Program-made: the position numbers and the translations under genes
In this document: positions 7,294-15,899 of the stretch, one piece after another
Position numbering within the stretch: position 1 is the stretch's first letter
Layout of the letters: each line of letters opens with the position of its first letter
Assembly: GCF_016863635.1 (NCBI RefSeq)
Contig: NZ_BOPG01000028.1
Coordinates: 1 to 64,000, forward strand
Reading direction: 5' to 3'
Origin: Virgisporangium aurantiacum
GTDB taxonomy: Bacteria > Actinomycetota > Actinomycetes > Mycobacteriales > Micromonosporaceae
Length of the DNA stretch: 64,000 nucleotides
The notes under the pieces: model-generated
Told to the model about the DNA's origin: nothing
Database searches by the model: none
The model's input: the letters and a program-made list of their open reading frames with translations, nothing else

Positions 7294-9504
7294 TCAGGCC
7301 GGGTGGTCGCCGGTGCCGCCGGTTGTGGGGGCGGCCGCCTGCTGGTGGCCGCCGGGCCGGACCGCGGCCGTGCTGTCGTGGATGCTGTCGCGCGCGGCGC
7401 CGGCAACGGCCTCGGACGTGATACCGAACTCGCGGTAGAGCCGCAGGTGGTCCGCGGAGGCCCCGAAGTGTTCCAGGCTGACGATCCGACCCGCGTCGCC
7501 GACCACGTCGCGCCAGGACTGCCCGATGCCGGCTTCGACGCTGACCCTGGCGCGGACCTCCGGGGGGAGAACCTCGTCGCGGTAGGCCGACGGCTGCGCG
7601 GCGAACCATTCCCGGCAGGGCATCGACACCACCCGGACGGCCATGCCGTCGGCGGTGAGCAGGTCGCGGGCGTCGAGCGCGATCTGGACCTCGGAACCGG
7701 TAGCGATCAGGATGACGTCCGGAGTTCGGTCGGTGTCGGCTTCGGCGACGATGTAGCCGCCGCGTGCCGCACCGTCGGCCGACGCGTACGCGTCGGGGCC
7801 GCGGTCGAGGATCGGTAGGTTCTGCCGGGTCAGCACGAGGCCGGCCGGGCGGTCGGTGTGTTCCAGGATCGTGCGCCAGCACACGGTGGTCTCGTTGGCG
7901 TCGCCGGGGCGGACCACGTCGAGGCCGGGGATCGCGCGCAGGGCGGCGAGGTGTTCCACCGGCTGGTGGGTGGGTCCGTCCTCGCCCAGGCCGATCGAGT
8001 CGTGGGTCCAGACGTAGGTGGCCGGCAGCTGCATGAGGGCGGCGAGCCGGACGGCGGGGCGCATGTAGTCGCTGAACACGAGGAACGTTCCGCCGTACGG
8101 GCGGGTCAGGCTCTGCAGCGCGATGCCGTTGAGGATCGCGCCCATGGCGTGCTCGCGGATGCCGAAGTGCAGGGTGCGTCCGTACGGGCCGCCCGTCCAC
8201 TGCCGGGTCTGCCGGTCGGCCGGGACGAACGAGGGTTCGCCGGTCATGGTGGTGTTGTTGCTCTCGGCGAGGTCGGCCGAGCCGCCCCACAGTTCCGGCA
8301 GCACCGGTGCCAGCGCGGTCAGGATCTCTCCGGACGCCTTGCGGGTGGCCATGCCCTTCGGGTCGGCGGGGAAGACGGGCAGCGCGTCGGTCCAGCCGTC
8401 GGGGAGCCGGCGGGCCTGGAGCCGGTCGAGCAGGGCGGCGCGATCGGGGTTCGCGGTGCGCCAGGCGTCGTAGCCGGGTTGCCAATGCTCGTGGACGTCG
8501 CGGCCGCGATCCCGGGTCCGGCGGGTCCGTTCCAGCACGGCGTCCTCGACGGTGAAGCTGTGCCGCGGGTCGAAGCCGAGCAGCCGTTTGGTGGCGGCGA
8601 TCTCGTCGTCGCCGAGTGCCGATCCGTGTGCCTTGCCGGTGTTCCGGGCCGTGGGGGCCGGCCAGCCGATGACGGTGCGCAGCACGATGATCGACGGTCG
8701 GGTCGTCTCCGCCTTCGCCGCGTCGGTGGCGGCCAGGAGCGCGTCGACGTCCTCGACGTAGGCACCGGACGCGGTCCAGTCGACGGTCTGCATGTGCCAG
8801 CCGTAGGCGGCGTACCGGGCGGCGACATCCTCGCTGAAGGAGATGTCGGTGTCGTCCTCGATGGAGATGTGGTTGGAGTCGTAGAACAGCACCAGGTTGC
8901 CGAGTTCCTGGTGACCGGCCAGGGAACTGGCCTCGGCGGTGACGCCTTCCATCAGGTCCCCGTCGGAGGCCAGCACGTACACGTGGTGGTCGAACGGGCT
9001 CTCGCCGGGTGCGGCGTCCGGGTCCAGCAGTCCCCGCTCGCGCCGGGCGGCCAGCGCCATTCCGACGGCGCTGGCCAGCCCCTGCCCGAGCGGCCCGGTG
9101 GTGATCTCCACCCCGCGGGTGTGCCGGAACTCCGGATGCCCCGGCGTGGCCGATCCCCAGGTGCGCAACGCCTTCAGGTCGTCGAGTTCCAGCCCGTAGC
9201 CGGCGAGGTACAGCTGGATGTACAAGGTGAGGCTGGAGTGACCGCAGGAGAGCACGAACCGGTCGCGGCCGAGCCACTGGTCGTCGTTCGGGTCGTGCCG
9301 CATCACCCGGTGGAACAACAGGTATGCCAGCGGTGCGAGGCTCATCGCGGTGCCCGGATGGCCGTTGCCGACCTTCTGCACGGCGTCGGCGGCGAGCAGC
9401 CGCACGGTGTCCACCGCCCGCACGTCGACGGAGTCCCAGCCGGCGCGTTCGGCGACCGGCCACCCCAGCGAGGAGTCGCGGCCGATCACGGTCTGTTCGC
9501 TCAT
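7294..9504 (-). CDS. tkt: Transketolase
   Basis: The 736-aa thiamine-diphosphate enzyme transfers two-carbon ketol units in the pentose phosphate pathway. Motifs in order: the N-terminal substrate loop (VGNGHPGTAMSLAPLAYLLF), the ThDP/Mg motif (LASDGDLMEGVTAEASSLAG ... NLVLFYDSNHISIEDD), the central pyrimidine-domain motif (FGIREHAMGAILNGIALQ) and the C-terminal domain (IATGSEVQIALDA). A hydrophilic tail of about 35 residues extends past the usual end. The ATG overlaps the stop of the upstream AI-2E gene by 4 bp (ATGA), so it is translationally coupled as third gene of the desaturase operon. Most actinomycetes keep another tkt in the pentose cluster; this may be a stress-linked second copy. 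Confidence 0.95.
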   Translation of the reverse strand: MSEQTVIGRDSSLGWPVAERAGWDSVDVRAVDTVRLLAADAVQKVGNGHPGTAMSLAPLAYLLFHRVMRHDPNDDQWLGRDRFVLSCGHSSLTLYIQLYLAGYGLELDDLKALRTWGSATPGHPEFRHTRGVEITTGPLGQGLASAVGMALAARRERGLLDPDAAPGESPFDHHVYVLASDGDLMEGVTAEASSLAGHQELGNLVLFYDSNHISIEDDTDISFSEDVAARYAAYGWHMQTVDWTASGAYVEDVDALLAATDAAKAETTRPSIIVLRTVIGWPAPTARNTGKAHGSALGDDEIAATKRLLGFDPRHSFTVEDAVLERTRRTRDRGRDVHEHWQPGYDAWRTANPDRAALLDRLQARRLPDGWTDALPVFPADPKGMATRKASGEILTALAPVLPELWGGSADLAESNNTTMTGEPSFVPADRQTRQWTGGPYGRTLHFGIREHAMGAILNGIALQSLTRPYGGTFLVFSDYMRPAVRLAALMQLPATYVWTHDSIGLGEDGPTHQPVEHLAALRAIPGLDVVRPGDANETTVCWRTILEHTDRPAGLVLTRQNLPILDRGPDAYASADGAARGGYIVAEADTDRTPDVILIATGSEVQIALDARDLLTADGMAVRVVSMPCREWFAAQPSAYRDEVLPPEVRARVSVEAGIGQSWRDVVGDAGRIVSLEHFGASADHLRLYREFGITSEAVAGAARDSIHDSTAAVRPGGHQQAAAPTTGGTGDHPA

Positions 9505-10832
9505 TGCGCTGTGACTCCTACCTTGTGATCTGTGTGGTCCGGTCCGACCGGTCCGGTCGGGGCGTCGTCGGGCGGTGGCTCCTGCGGGTCGGCCCGTTCG
9601 GTCGCCAGCTCCTCGGCGCGCTCGGCGGTCCGGTCGTCGGGGTCGGTCGGCTCGGTGCCCGGCGGGGTGTGGTCGGGGGTGGGTTCGCCGGTCGGATGCG
9701 CGGCGAGGTAACGGATCGCGGTGTTCACGACGGCGAGCAGCGGGACGGCGACGAGGCCGCCGACGATGCCGGCGGTGACGACACCGGTGGCGATGGCGAG
9801 GATGACCGCCAGGGGATGCAGGGCGACCGCGCGGCCCATGATGAGCGGCTGCAGGACGTGGCCTTCCAACTGCTGCACGGCGATGACGACGGCCAGGAGA
9901 ATCAGCGCCTTCACCGGTCCCACGGTGACCAGCGCCACCAGAACGGCGACGGCACCGGACACGGTGGCGCCGACGACCGGAATGAACGCGCCGAGGAAGA
10001 CGAGGGCGGCCAACGGAAGCGCCAGCGGGACGCCGAGCACCGCAAGCCCGATGCCGATGCCGACCGCGTCGACGAACGCCACGAGAACGGTGGCACGGAC
10101 ATAGGACACGAGGGTGTGCCACGAGTAGTGCCCGGCCCGGGCGACCGGTACCTGCGCGGGGCCGGGCAGGAGCCGGCACAGGAACCGCCAGATCTGATCG
10201 CCGTCGCGGAGGAAGAAGAACAGGGTGAACAGGACGACGAAGAACCCGGCCAGTACCTCGCCGAGGGTGGCGGCGGTGCTCACCGCGCCGGAGGTCAACG
10301 CGCCCTGGTTGTCGGTGACCGACCTCTGCAACCGTTCGAGGCCGTCATCGAGTTGTTGCTGGGACAGGTGCAGCGGGCCCTGTGCGAGCCACGTCTGCAC
10401 CTCGCCGACGCCGTCGCTCACCTGGGTGGACAGGTCGTCGAACTGGGAGACGAACGTCTGCACGATCAGTCCGAGACCGCCACCGACCACCAGCAGCCCA
10501 CCGATGAGAACCGTCCCGGCGGCCAGGGACCGGTTGACCCCGCGCCGACGCAGCCATGCGGCGGCCGGTTCGAACAACGCGGCCAGCAGCAGCGCCACCA
10601 CCACCGGAATGACCACGACGCGCAACACGCCGAGCAGCCGGAGCAGCAGGTAGCCGGCGGCGATGAACAGGATGATCCGCCACGCCCAGGCGCCACCGAT
10701 CCGGATACCGCGCGGGAGACCGTCGTCCACAGTGGACGGTTGCTCGACGGCGATCACCGGAGGCGGGGTGAACGGCGGCGGCGAACCGCCCCGGCGGGCC
10801 AGTGCGACCCGCGCCTGCGTCATCCAGCTCAT
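9501..10832 (-). CDS. AI-2E family transporter (UPF0118/PerM-like)
   Basis: The 443-aa polytopic protein has about eight transmembrane helices, including RIILFIAAGYLLLRLLGVLR, VVVALLLAALFEPAAAWLRR and FIPVVGATVSGAVAVLVAL, and the family block HVLQPLIMGRAVALHPLAVI. Family members export autoinducer-2 or act as sodium/proton antiporters; the substrate here is unknown. The last ~75 residues form a Pro/Asp/Glu-rich, probably disordered cytoplasmic tail. Its start (10832) overlaps the desaturase stop and its stop overlaps the transketolase start, each as ATGA. Confidence 0.9.
   Translation of the reverse strand: MSWMTQARVALARRGGSPPPFTPPPVIAVEQPSTVDDGLPRGIRIGGAWAWRIILFIAAGYLLLRLLGVLRVVVIPVVVALLLAALFEPAAAWLRRRGVNRSLAAGTVLIGGLLVVGGGLGLIVQTFVSQFDDLSTQVSDGVGEVQTWLAQGPLHLSQQQLDDGLERLQRSVTDNQGALTSGAVSTAATLGEVLAGFFVVLFTLFFFLRDGDQIWRFLCRLLPGPAQVPVARAGHYSWHTLVSYVRATVLVAFVDAVGIGIGLAVLGVPLALPLAALVFLGAFIPVVGATVSGAVAVLVALVTVGPVKALILLAVVIAVQQLEGHVLQPLIMGRAVALHPLAVILAIATGVVTAGIVGGLVAVPLLAVVNTAIRYLAAHPTGEPTPDHTPPGTEPTDPDDRTAERAEELATERADPQEPPPDDAPTGPVGPDHTDHKVGVTAQ
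10725..10737. repeat. Palindrome GTCCACWGTGGAC, copy 1
   Basis: A perfect 13-bp inverted repeat (gtccacagtggac) inside the AI-2E transporter gene, encoding Ser-Thr-Val-Asp with the rare ACA threonine codon. The same palindrome occurs at 36973-36985 and 37701-37713. Confidence 0.8.
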
Positions 10833-11830
10833 GGCGAACTCAGCGACCGACGAACCGGGCGACCCTCCTGTACGGGGACGCGTTTGGCGGCGATCCGGGC
10901 CGCGGTGGGCCACCGCACGTCGTGCACCCAGCCGGCCTTCTCGAAGAGCCGGATGAGACGGGCACCGGGGTCGAGCTGGCCGCGGAGAACCCCGTGCCGG
11001 GCGATGGTCGGATCGGCGTGGTGCGAGTTGTGCCAGCTTTCGCCGAAGGACAGGATGGCCAGTGGCCAGAAGTTCGTCGCCCTGTCCTTGCTGGCGAACG
11101 GCCGTTCGCCGACGACATGGCAGATCGAGTTCACCGACCAGGTCACGTGATGCAGCAACGCCATGCGCACCAGGCCGGCCCAGAAGAACGCGGTCAGCGC
11201 GCCGGTCCAGGAGCCGGTGACCAGCCCGCCGATGGCCGCCGGCACCAGCAGCGAGGCGACGATCAGGGGAACGAAGAGCCGGTCGACGACGCGGATGTCG
11301 CGGTCGGCGAGCAGGTCCGGCGCGAAGCGGGACTTGTTGGTGATCTCGCGGTTGAGCAGCCATCCGCAGTGCGCGTACAGGAGGCCCTTGGCCAGGGCGA
11401 GCACGCCGGTGCCGTAGCGCCAGGGTGAGTGCGGGTCGCCTTCGCGGTCGGTGAACGCGTGATGGCGACGGTGATCGGCCACCCACTTCGTCGGTGCGCC
11501 TTCCACCGCCAGGCATCCCGCGACGGCCAGCGCGATCCGCAGCGGGCGGCGGGCCTTGAACGAGCCGTGGGTGAGATGGCGGTGGAATCCCACGGTCACA
11601 CCCGCGATGGCGATCAGGTATCCGGCACCGGCCATCACGATGTCCAATGTGGACACTCCCCAGCCCCATGCCAGGGGTATCGCGGCGAGGAGCGCCACGA
11701 ACGGAGCGACCACGAAGATCCACAGAACGACCAGCTGTGCGGGCGACTGGGTCGCCTCGACCAACGGGTTCGGGCCGGTCGGTGCGGGTGCCGCCCGTTC
11801 GCTGACGGGCGTCGACATCACTGCATGCAC
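10829..11830 (-). CDS. Acyl-CoA / fatty acid delta-9 desaturase
   Basis: The 333-aa membrane di-iron desaturase carries all three histidine boxes: GFHRHLTH, HRRHH and HNSHH, plus the conserved WSVNSICH region. It introduces double bonds into acyl chains and so adjusts membrane fluidity. The GTG at 11830 is chosen because AAGGAG lies 8-13 nt upstream; the ORF is open to 11938 and an in-frame ATG lies at 11818. First gene of a three-gene operon with the AI-2E transporter and transketolase. A membrane-fluidity enzyme here fits the stress theme of the region. Confidence 0.93.
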   Translation of the reverse strand: MHAVMSTPVSERAAPAPTGPNPLVEATQSPAQLVVLWIFVVAPFVALLAAIPLAWGWGVSTLDIVMAGAGYLIAIAGVTVGFHRHLTHGSFKARRPLRIALAVAGCLAVEGAPTKWVADHRRHHAFTDREGDPHSPWRYGTGVLALAKGLLYAHCGWLLNREITNKSRFAPDLLADRDIRVVDRLFVPLIVASLLVPAAIGGLVTGSWTGALTAFFWAGLVRMALLHHVTWSVNSICHVVGERPFASKDRATNFWPLAILSFGESWHNSHHADPTIARHGVLRGQLDPGARLIRLFEKAGWVHDVRWPTAARIAAKRVPVQEGRPVRRSLSSP

Positions 11831-11944
11831 GAAAGGGGACTCCTTGACAACGAGGTCGCGGAGTCCGGGCGACCGGGTGGTCGTCCGACTTTCGCATCCG
11901 TCGGACAGCCGACGAATACCCCGCTCCCGGCCGGGCAAACGGAG

Positions 11945-12118
11945 TCAGTCGGCGAACAGCAGGGCGATGACCAGTTGCGGGAAGAGTATGACCAGCACCA
12001 GAACGATCCACTCGACCCTGCCGGCGCGCCGATGCGCGCCGGCCTTCACCCGGTTCCAGCGTGCGGCGGTGCCGCGGCGCGGTGCCGCAAGCCCGGCAGC
12101 GGGGGCCAACGCGGTCAC
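11945..12118 (-). CDS. Small single-pass membrane protein (57 aa), unknown
   Basis: GTG start at 12118 overlapping the stop of the DUF5994-like gene (GTGA). The product has a basic N-terminal half (RWNRVKAGAHRRAGR) and one C-terminal hydrophobic helix (WIVLVLVILFPQLVIALLF), so it is probably a C-terminally anchored, N-in membrane peptide. No family is recognised. Tight coupling to the upstream gene is the main support for expression. Confidence 0.6.
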   Translation of the reverse strand: MTALAPAAGLAAPRRGTAARWNRVKAGAHRRAGRVEWIVLVLVILFPQLVIALLFAD

Positions 12119-12636
12119 GGTTGTCGTCTCCCGTTCCGGTCGGCGCCGCCGTCGTTGTCCCACCTGGGGTGCTCGTCGGAGTTCTCCACCGCGGCCGGTG
12201 CGGTGAGGATGGCCTGCGCTCTGTCGCGGTTCGCCGGGTCGGCCGCCCGCGCCATCGCCGTCTCGGCGGTGCCGGCCGCGGTCGACGGCGGAACCACGAG
12301 CAGGTCGATCTGGTCGCCGTCGTAGGTGGTGGCGATCAGCGTGGCCGGGTCGACGCTGGCGTACCACCCCGCCCGAACCACACCGCCGCCGACCGCGAGC
12401 CGACGGAAGCGGCTGTCCCAGGTGACGCTGTTGAGCATGAGTTGGCGGATCGTCCCGTAGCGGGTCGACAGGGCCAGGACGAGTTCGGGGAGTTCGGCGT
12501 GGGGATCCCAGGACCGGGGCCACCAGCCGCCGTCCAGGACGGCCCGCCCGGCCCGCACGGGGGCGAGGACGAGCCGCGGTCCGGACGTCGCGGTCGTCGC
12601 GGGTTGCGTCGCGGTGGGTTGCGTCACGGTGGACAT
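12115..12636 (-). CDS. DUF5994-like protein
   Basis: The 173-aa soluble protein contains the arrangement of actinobacterial DUF5994 proteins: RLVLAPVRAGRAVLDGGWWP, RSWDPHAELPELVLAL, then WDSRFRRLAVGGGVVRAGWY and DQIDLLVVPPSTA. Its function is unknown; homologs sit near stress and signalling genes in actinomycetes. The ATG at 12636 is followed by a Thr/Gln/Ala-rich leader. Middle gene of a three-gene minus-strand group with a LapA-like membrane protein upstream (5-bp gap) and a membrane peptide downstream (4-bp overlap). Confidence 0.7.
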   Translation of the reverse strand: MSTVTQPTATQPATTATSGPRLVLAPVRAGRAVLDGGWWPRSWDPHAELPELVLALSTRYGTIRQLMLNSVTWDSRFRRLAVGGGVVRAGWYASVDPATLIATTYDGDQIDLLVVPPSTAAGTAETAMARAADPANRDRAQAILTAPAAVENSDEHPRWDNDGGADRNGRRQP

Positions 12637-12641
12637 GGCTG

Positions 12642-13034
12642 CTACCTGCCCGCCGGATCGTCCGGTAGCGACATGGGTGCGGTCAGCGGACCGGCCGCGA
12701 CCGGACGCCGCCGGCCGAGGATCCGTAGCTGGACGATGCGGGCCGTTCCGGGAAGTGCCACCAGCAGCACGCCGAAGACGGCGGCGAGGAGCAACGCCAC
12801 ACCCAGGGGGAGGTTTCCGTCGGCGCCGAGGAACGACACGTGGACCCGCTGACCGTTCTGCAGCACGAAGATCAGGAGCAGCAGGAGGACGAAGGCGAAG
12901 ACCACGGCTGCGACCCAGAGGCCACCCGCCCGCGAACGCGGCACCGTCGGCCGGTCCGGCTCGACGAGGTGGTCGTGTCTGGTGTGCCCGTTGGTCGGCG
13001 GCGAGGATCGTGGATGTTTCTGTGCTGCGGTCAT
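12642..13034 (-). CDS. LapA-like (DUF1049) two-helix membrane protein
   Basis: The 130-aa protein has a hydrophilic N-terminus and two membrane helices (GLWVAAVVFAFVLLLLLIF and LGVALLLAAVFGVLLVAL) separated by the family loop FVLQNGQRVHVSFLGADGNL. That loop (N-x-Q-x-V-x-V-x-F) is diagnostic of the LapA/DUF1049 domain, known from lipopolysaccharide assembly in Gram-negatives and of unknown role in actinomycetes. First gene of the envelope-related group 11945-13034, divergent from groEL. Confidence 0.8.
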   Translation of the reverse strand: MTAAQKHPRSSPPTNGHTRHDHLVEPDRPTVPRSRAGGLWVAAVVFAFVLLLLLIFVLQNGQRVHVSFLGADGNLPLGVALLLAAVFGVLLVALPGTARIVQLRILGRRRPVAAGPLTAPMSLPDDPAGR

Positions 13035-13195
13035 CGTGACCGCCGCCTTCCGGGTAGCGGAGCGTTCGCCGGCGACGAACCGTGGCCACCGGGGGCTCGG
13101 GCGACATCACCACCGTACGCCGGTTTACCACCGGCAGCGACGTCGCTGCCGGGGTGTCTCGCTTGCGCGCAGGGGGAATCGGTGCTGCACTGTGT

Positions 13196-13222
13196 TTAGC
13201 ACTCGCCACGTGTGAGTGCCAA
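13196..13222 (+). promoter_or_regulatory. CIRCE operator (HrcA-binding site) upstream of groEL
   Basis: The inverted repeat ttagcactc - 9 nt - gagtgccaa matches the CIRCE consensus TTAGCACTC-N9-GAGTGCTAA with one mismatch. It lies 105 bp before the groEL start. CIRCE is bound by the repressor HrcA, which controls groESL/groEL in actinomycetes. Confidence 0.95.
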
Positions 13223-13327
13223 CCGAATGGGATGGAGCCCCCGGAGGGGGGACCGTAGCAGCGGTCATCGCAGGTCGGCCCGACCACAGTGCTGCACCTG
13301 GGCACGACGATCGTCAGGATCGCGCAG

Positions 13328-14899
13328 ATGGCCAAGTTGATCGTTTTCGGGGAAGAGGCCCGTCGTGGCCTCGAGCGGGGCCTGAACGCCCTTGCCGACA
13401 CGGTGAAAGTGACCCTCGGCCCGAAGGGCCGCAACGTCGTTCTGGGCACCGGGTGGGGCACGCCCACGATCACCAACGACGGGGTGAGCATCGCAAGCGA
13501 GATCACGCTCGACGACCCGTACGAGCGGCTCGGCGCCGAACTCGTGAAGGAAGTCGCGAAGAAGACCGACGAGGTCGCCGGCGACGGCACGACGACAGCG
13601 ACCGTGCTGGCGCAGGCGCTGGTCCACGAAGGGCTGCGCAACGTCGCCGCCGGCGCGAACCCGATCGAGCTCAAGCGCGGCATCGAAATGGCCGTCGCCG
13701 CGGTCGTCGAGGAGCTGGGTCACCAGGCCCGCGAGGTCGAGACCAGGGAGCAGATCGCGGCCACGGCATCCATCTCCGCCGCCGATCCGGCCGTCGGCGA
13801 GCTGATCGCCGAGGCGATGGACAAGGTCGGCAAGGACGGCGTCATCACCGTCGAGGAGAGCAGTACCTTCGGCCTCGAACTCGAGTTCACCGAGGGCATG
13901 CGCTTCGACAAGGGCTTCATCTCGCCCTACTTCGTCACCGACGCCGAACGCATGGAGACCGTCCTCGACGACCCGTACCTGCTCCTCGTCGGCAACCGGA
14001 TCTCCAATCCGGAGGACCTGCTGTCGATCCTGGACAAGGTCATGCGGGTCGGTGGCTCGCTGGTGATCATCGCCGACGACGTCGAAGGCCAGGCGCTGGC
14101 GACCCTGGTCGTCAACAAGGTCCGTGGCACCTTCACGTCGGTGGCGATCAAGGCACCCGGCTTCGGCGACCGGCGGGTCGCGATGCTCGCCGACCTCGCC
14201 GTGCTCACCGGCGGCCAGGTCGTCAGCGAGACGCTCGGCACCACCGTGGACGGTGTGGAGCTGGAAGCGCTGGGCCGGGCCCGCCGGGTCGTCGTCACCC
14301 GTGACCAGACCACCGTCGTCGACGGCCGCGGCGACGCCGGCGAGATCGCCGGCCGGCTGGCGCAGATCCGCGCGGAGATCGACAACTCCGACTCCGACTA
14401 CGACCGCGAGAAGCTGCGGGAGCGGCTGGCCGCGATGGCCGGCGGCATCGCCCTCATCTCGGTCGGTGCGGCCACCGAGGTCGAGCTCAAGGAGCGCAAG
14501 CACCGGATCGAGGACGCCGTCCGCAACGCCCGGGCAGCCGTCGAGGAGGGCCTGCTGCCGGGTGGCGGGGTGGCCCTGGCCAACGCCGCCGACACCGCGT
14601 TCGACAAGCTCGACCTGACCGGCGACGAGGCCACCGGTGCGGCCATCGTGCGCAGGGCGCTCACCGCTCCGCTGCGACAGATCGCGGTGAACGCGGGCCT
14701 CGAAGGCGGGGTCGTCGTCGAGGAGGTCAAGTCGCGTCCGGCGGGTCACGGCCTCGACGCCGCCACCGGGACGTACGGCGACATGATCGCGGCGGGCATC
14801 GTCGAACCGGCCAAGGTGACGCGGTCCGCATTGCAGAACGCCGCGTCGGTCGCCGCGCTGTTCCTCACCACCGAGGTACTCGTCGCGGACAAGAACTGA
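13328..14899 (+). CDS. groEL: 60-kDa chaperonin GroEL, solitary and lacking the GGM tail
   Basis: The 523-aa protein begins MAKLIVFGEEARRGLERGLN and covers the whole GroEL fold: equatorial ATP site (TLGPKGRNVVL, DGTTTATVLAQ), apical domain (GMRFDKGFISPYFVTD), the GGGVALANA loop and the final AALFLTTEVLVADKN. Normal GroELs continue for 15-25 more residues ending in Gly-Gly-Met repeats, which are missing; the stop follows directly. No groES lies upstream, so this is a second, solitary copy. The start at 13328 is preferred over the open frame from 13289 by homology and a nearby AGGA. Regulation by HrcA is indicated by the CIRCE element. Confidence 0.97.
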   Translation: MAKLIVFGEEARRGLERGLNALADTVKVTLGPKGRNVVLGTGWGTPTITNDGVSIASEITLDDPYERLGAELVKEVAKKTDEVAGDGTTTATVLAQALVHEGLRNVAAGANPIELKRGIEMAVAAVVEELGHQAREVETREQIAATASISAADPAVGELIAEAMDKVGKDGVITVEESSTFGLELEFTEGMRFDKGFISPYFVTDAERMETVLDDPYLLLVGNRISNPEDLLSILDKVMRVGGSLVIIADDVEGQALATLVVNKVRGTFTSVAIKAPGFGDRRVAMLADLAVLTGGQVVSETLGTTVDGVELEALGRARRVVVTRDQTTVVDGRGDAGEIAGRLAQIRAEIDNSDSDYDREKLRERLAAMAGGIALISVGAATEVELKERKHRIEDAVRNARAAVEEGLLPGGGVALANAADTAFDKLDLTGDEATGAAIVRRALTAPLRQIAVNAGLEGGVVVEEVKSRPAGHGLDAATGTYGDMIAAGIVEPAKVTRSALQNAASVAALFLTTEVLVADKN

Positions 14900-14910
14900 A
14901 GAGGGGCAGC

Positions 14911-15126
14911 ATGACCACAGCAACGTGCGTCAAGAAAGCCGTGGTCGTGGCGACGCTGCGATCACGGGACCTGCACGGCCGGGCAGACTGGGTGGACAAG
15001 GAGTTCGCCCAGCTCATCGACACGACGAACAACGCCGGCCTGCTGCAGACCCTCGGCATCGACCTCGACACCCTGGCGGACGATGCCTGGGCCGGCCCGG
15101 CCGCGACGGATCCGGAGATCGACTGA
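14911..15126 (+). CDS. 71-aa protein of unknown function downstream of groEL
   Basis: ATG 11 nt after the groEL stop, with AGAGGGGC as ribosome site. The product (MTTATCVKKAVVVATLRSRD...) is soluble, mildly acidic, with one cysteine near the N-terminus and an Asp-rich C-terminus (IDLDTLADDAW). The VVVATLRSRDLHGRADWVDKE stretch looks like one helix followed by a second at EFAQLIDTTNN. No family is recognised. Spacing indicates cotranscription with groEL under the same CIRCE control. Confidence 0.65.
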   Translation: MTTATCVKKAVVVATLRSRDLHGRADWVDKEFAQLIDTTNNAGLLQTLGIDLDTLADDAWAGPAATDPEID

Positions 15127-15139
15127 ACGACCGTGCGCC

Positions 15140-15871
15140 TCAGCGAGGCGTGATCATCGCGACGCCGTCAGGATCGGTGAAGATGGTCCGGGCAACCTCG
15201 CTGAGCCGGCGGTTGTTGCGGCGCGCGTAGTCACGCAGCAGGGTGAACGCCTCGTCGACGCTGACGTCGTTGGCCTGCGCGATGGCGCCCTTGGCCTGCT
15301 CGATCGCGATGCGGCTGTTGAGGGCGCCCTGCAGCTGTTCGGACAGGACCTCGCCGCGGCGGATGGTGCGTTCCTGCAGCAGCGCGATCGTGGCCACGTC
15401 GGCCAGTGCCTGCACCACCGGAACGTCGGTGGTGTCCAGGGCGCTGCTGCTGTCGGTGCCGAACACGTTCAACGCCCCGATGACCTCGTTGCGCAGCCGC
15501 AGCGGGAACGCGTGGACCGACCGGAACCCCGCCGCGGTGGCACGGGGGGCGAACTGCGGCCATCGGGCGGTCGCGGTGCTCAGGTCGGCGTTGACCACCG
15601 GCGCGGCGGTGCGGAACGCGTCGAGGCACGGACCCTCGCTGCTCTGCACCTGGAAAAGCTCCAACAGCCTCGTGTTCTCGTCGGAGGCGGCCATGAACTC
15701 CAGCCGGCCGCGCTGGTCGGCCAGCAGCAGGCCCGCGGCGGTGGCACCGACCAGGTCGACGGTGCGCACCGTGAGGGTGTGAAGGAAGTCGATGAGGTCG
15801 AACTCATCGACGAGAGTGTCGGACACCTCGACGAAGGTCTTCGCGAGCCGATCAGCGGATACAGTGGTCAT
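15140..15871 (-). CDS. GAF-ANTAR regulator (pair B, short member)
   Basis: The 243-aa paralog of the gene at 3986: GAF domain (~16-156; AASDENTRLLELFQVQSSEG, FRSVHAFPLRLRNEVIGALN) and ANTAR domain (~178-235; NSRIAIEQAKGAIAQANDVS, then YARRNNRRLSEVARTI). The ANTAR part is closer to consensus than in the long members. The ATG follows GGGAGG, identical to pair A. It lies 28 nt behind the long member, the same spacing as in pair A. It converges with the groEL operon, leaving a 13-bp gap. Confidence 0.9.
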   Translation of the reverse strand: MTTVSADRLAKTFVEVSDTLVDEFDLIDFLHTLTVRTVDLVGATAAGLLLADQRGRLEFMAASDENTRLLELFQVQSSEGPCLDAFRTAAPVVNADLSTATARWPQFAPRATAAGFRSVHAFPLRLRNEVIGALNVFGTDSSSALDTTDVPVVQALADVATIALLQERTIRRGEVLSEQLQGALNSRIAIEQAKGAIAQANDVSVDEAFTLLRDYARRNNRRLSEVARTIFTDPDGVAMITPR

Positions 15872-15899
15872 GGCTGCCTCCCGGCCTTTCTCGCCGTCA

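Noticed and set aside
7360..7395. Another GTGCTGT-like pair (cgtgctgtcgtggatgctgtcg)
   Set aside because: It lies in the coding 3' end of transketolase, has a 12-bp offset and one mismatch, and is explained by codons; not counted as a SARP site.
9501..12011. An 836-aa frame joining desaturase antisense-frame residues to the AI-2E transporter
   Set aside because: Similarity to the transporter starts only at 10832; the upstream part is an off-frame reading of the desaturase gene.
13035..13327. A groES gene upstream of groEL
   Set aside because: The interval contains only the CIRCE element and promoter; no co-chaperonin frame is present on either strand.
12115..13683. A 522-aa minus-strand frame covering the DUF5994-like gene and extending through the groEL promoter
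   Set aside because: Only the last 173 residues resemble a real protein; the extension crosses the CIRCE element and antisense groEL.
13265..14923. A 552-aa minus-strand frame opposite groEL
   Set aside because: The plus strand encodes complete GroEL with ribosome site and CIRCE; the antisense frame has no motif.
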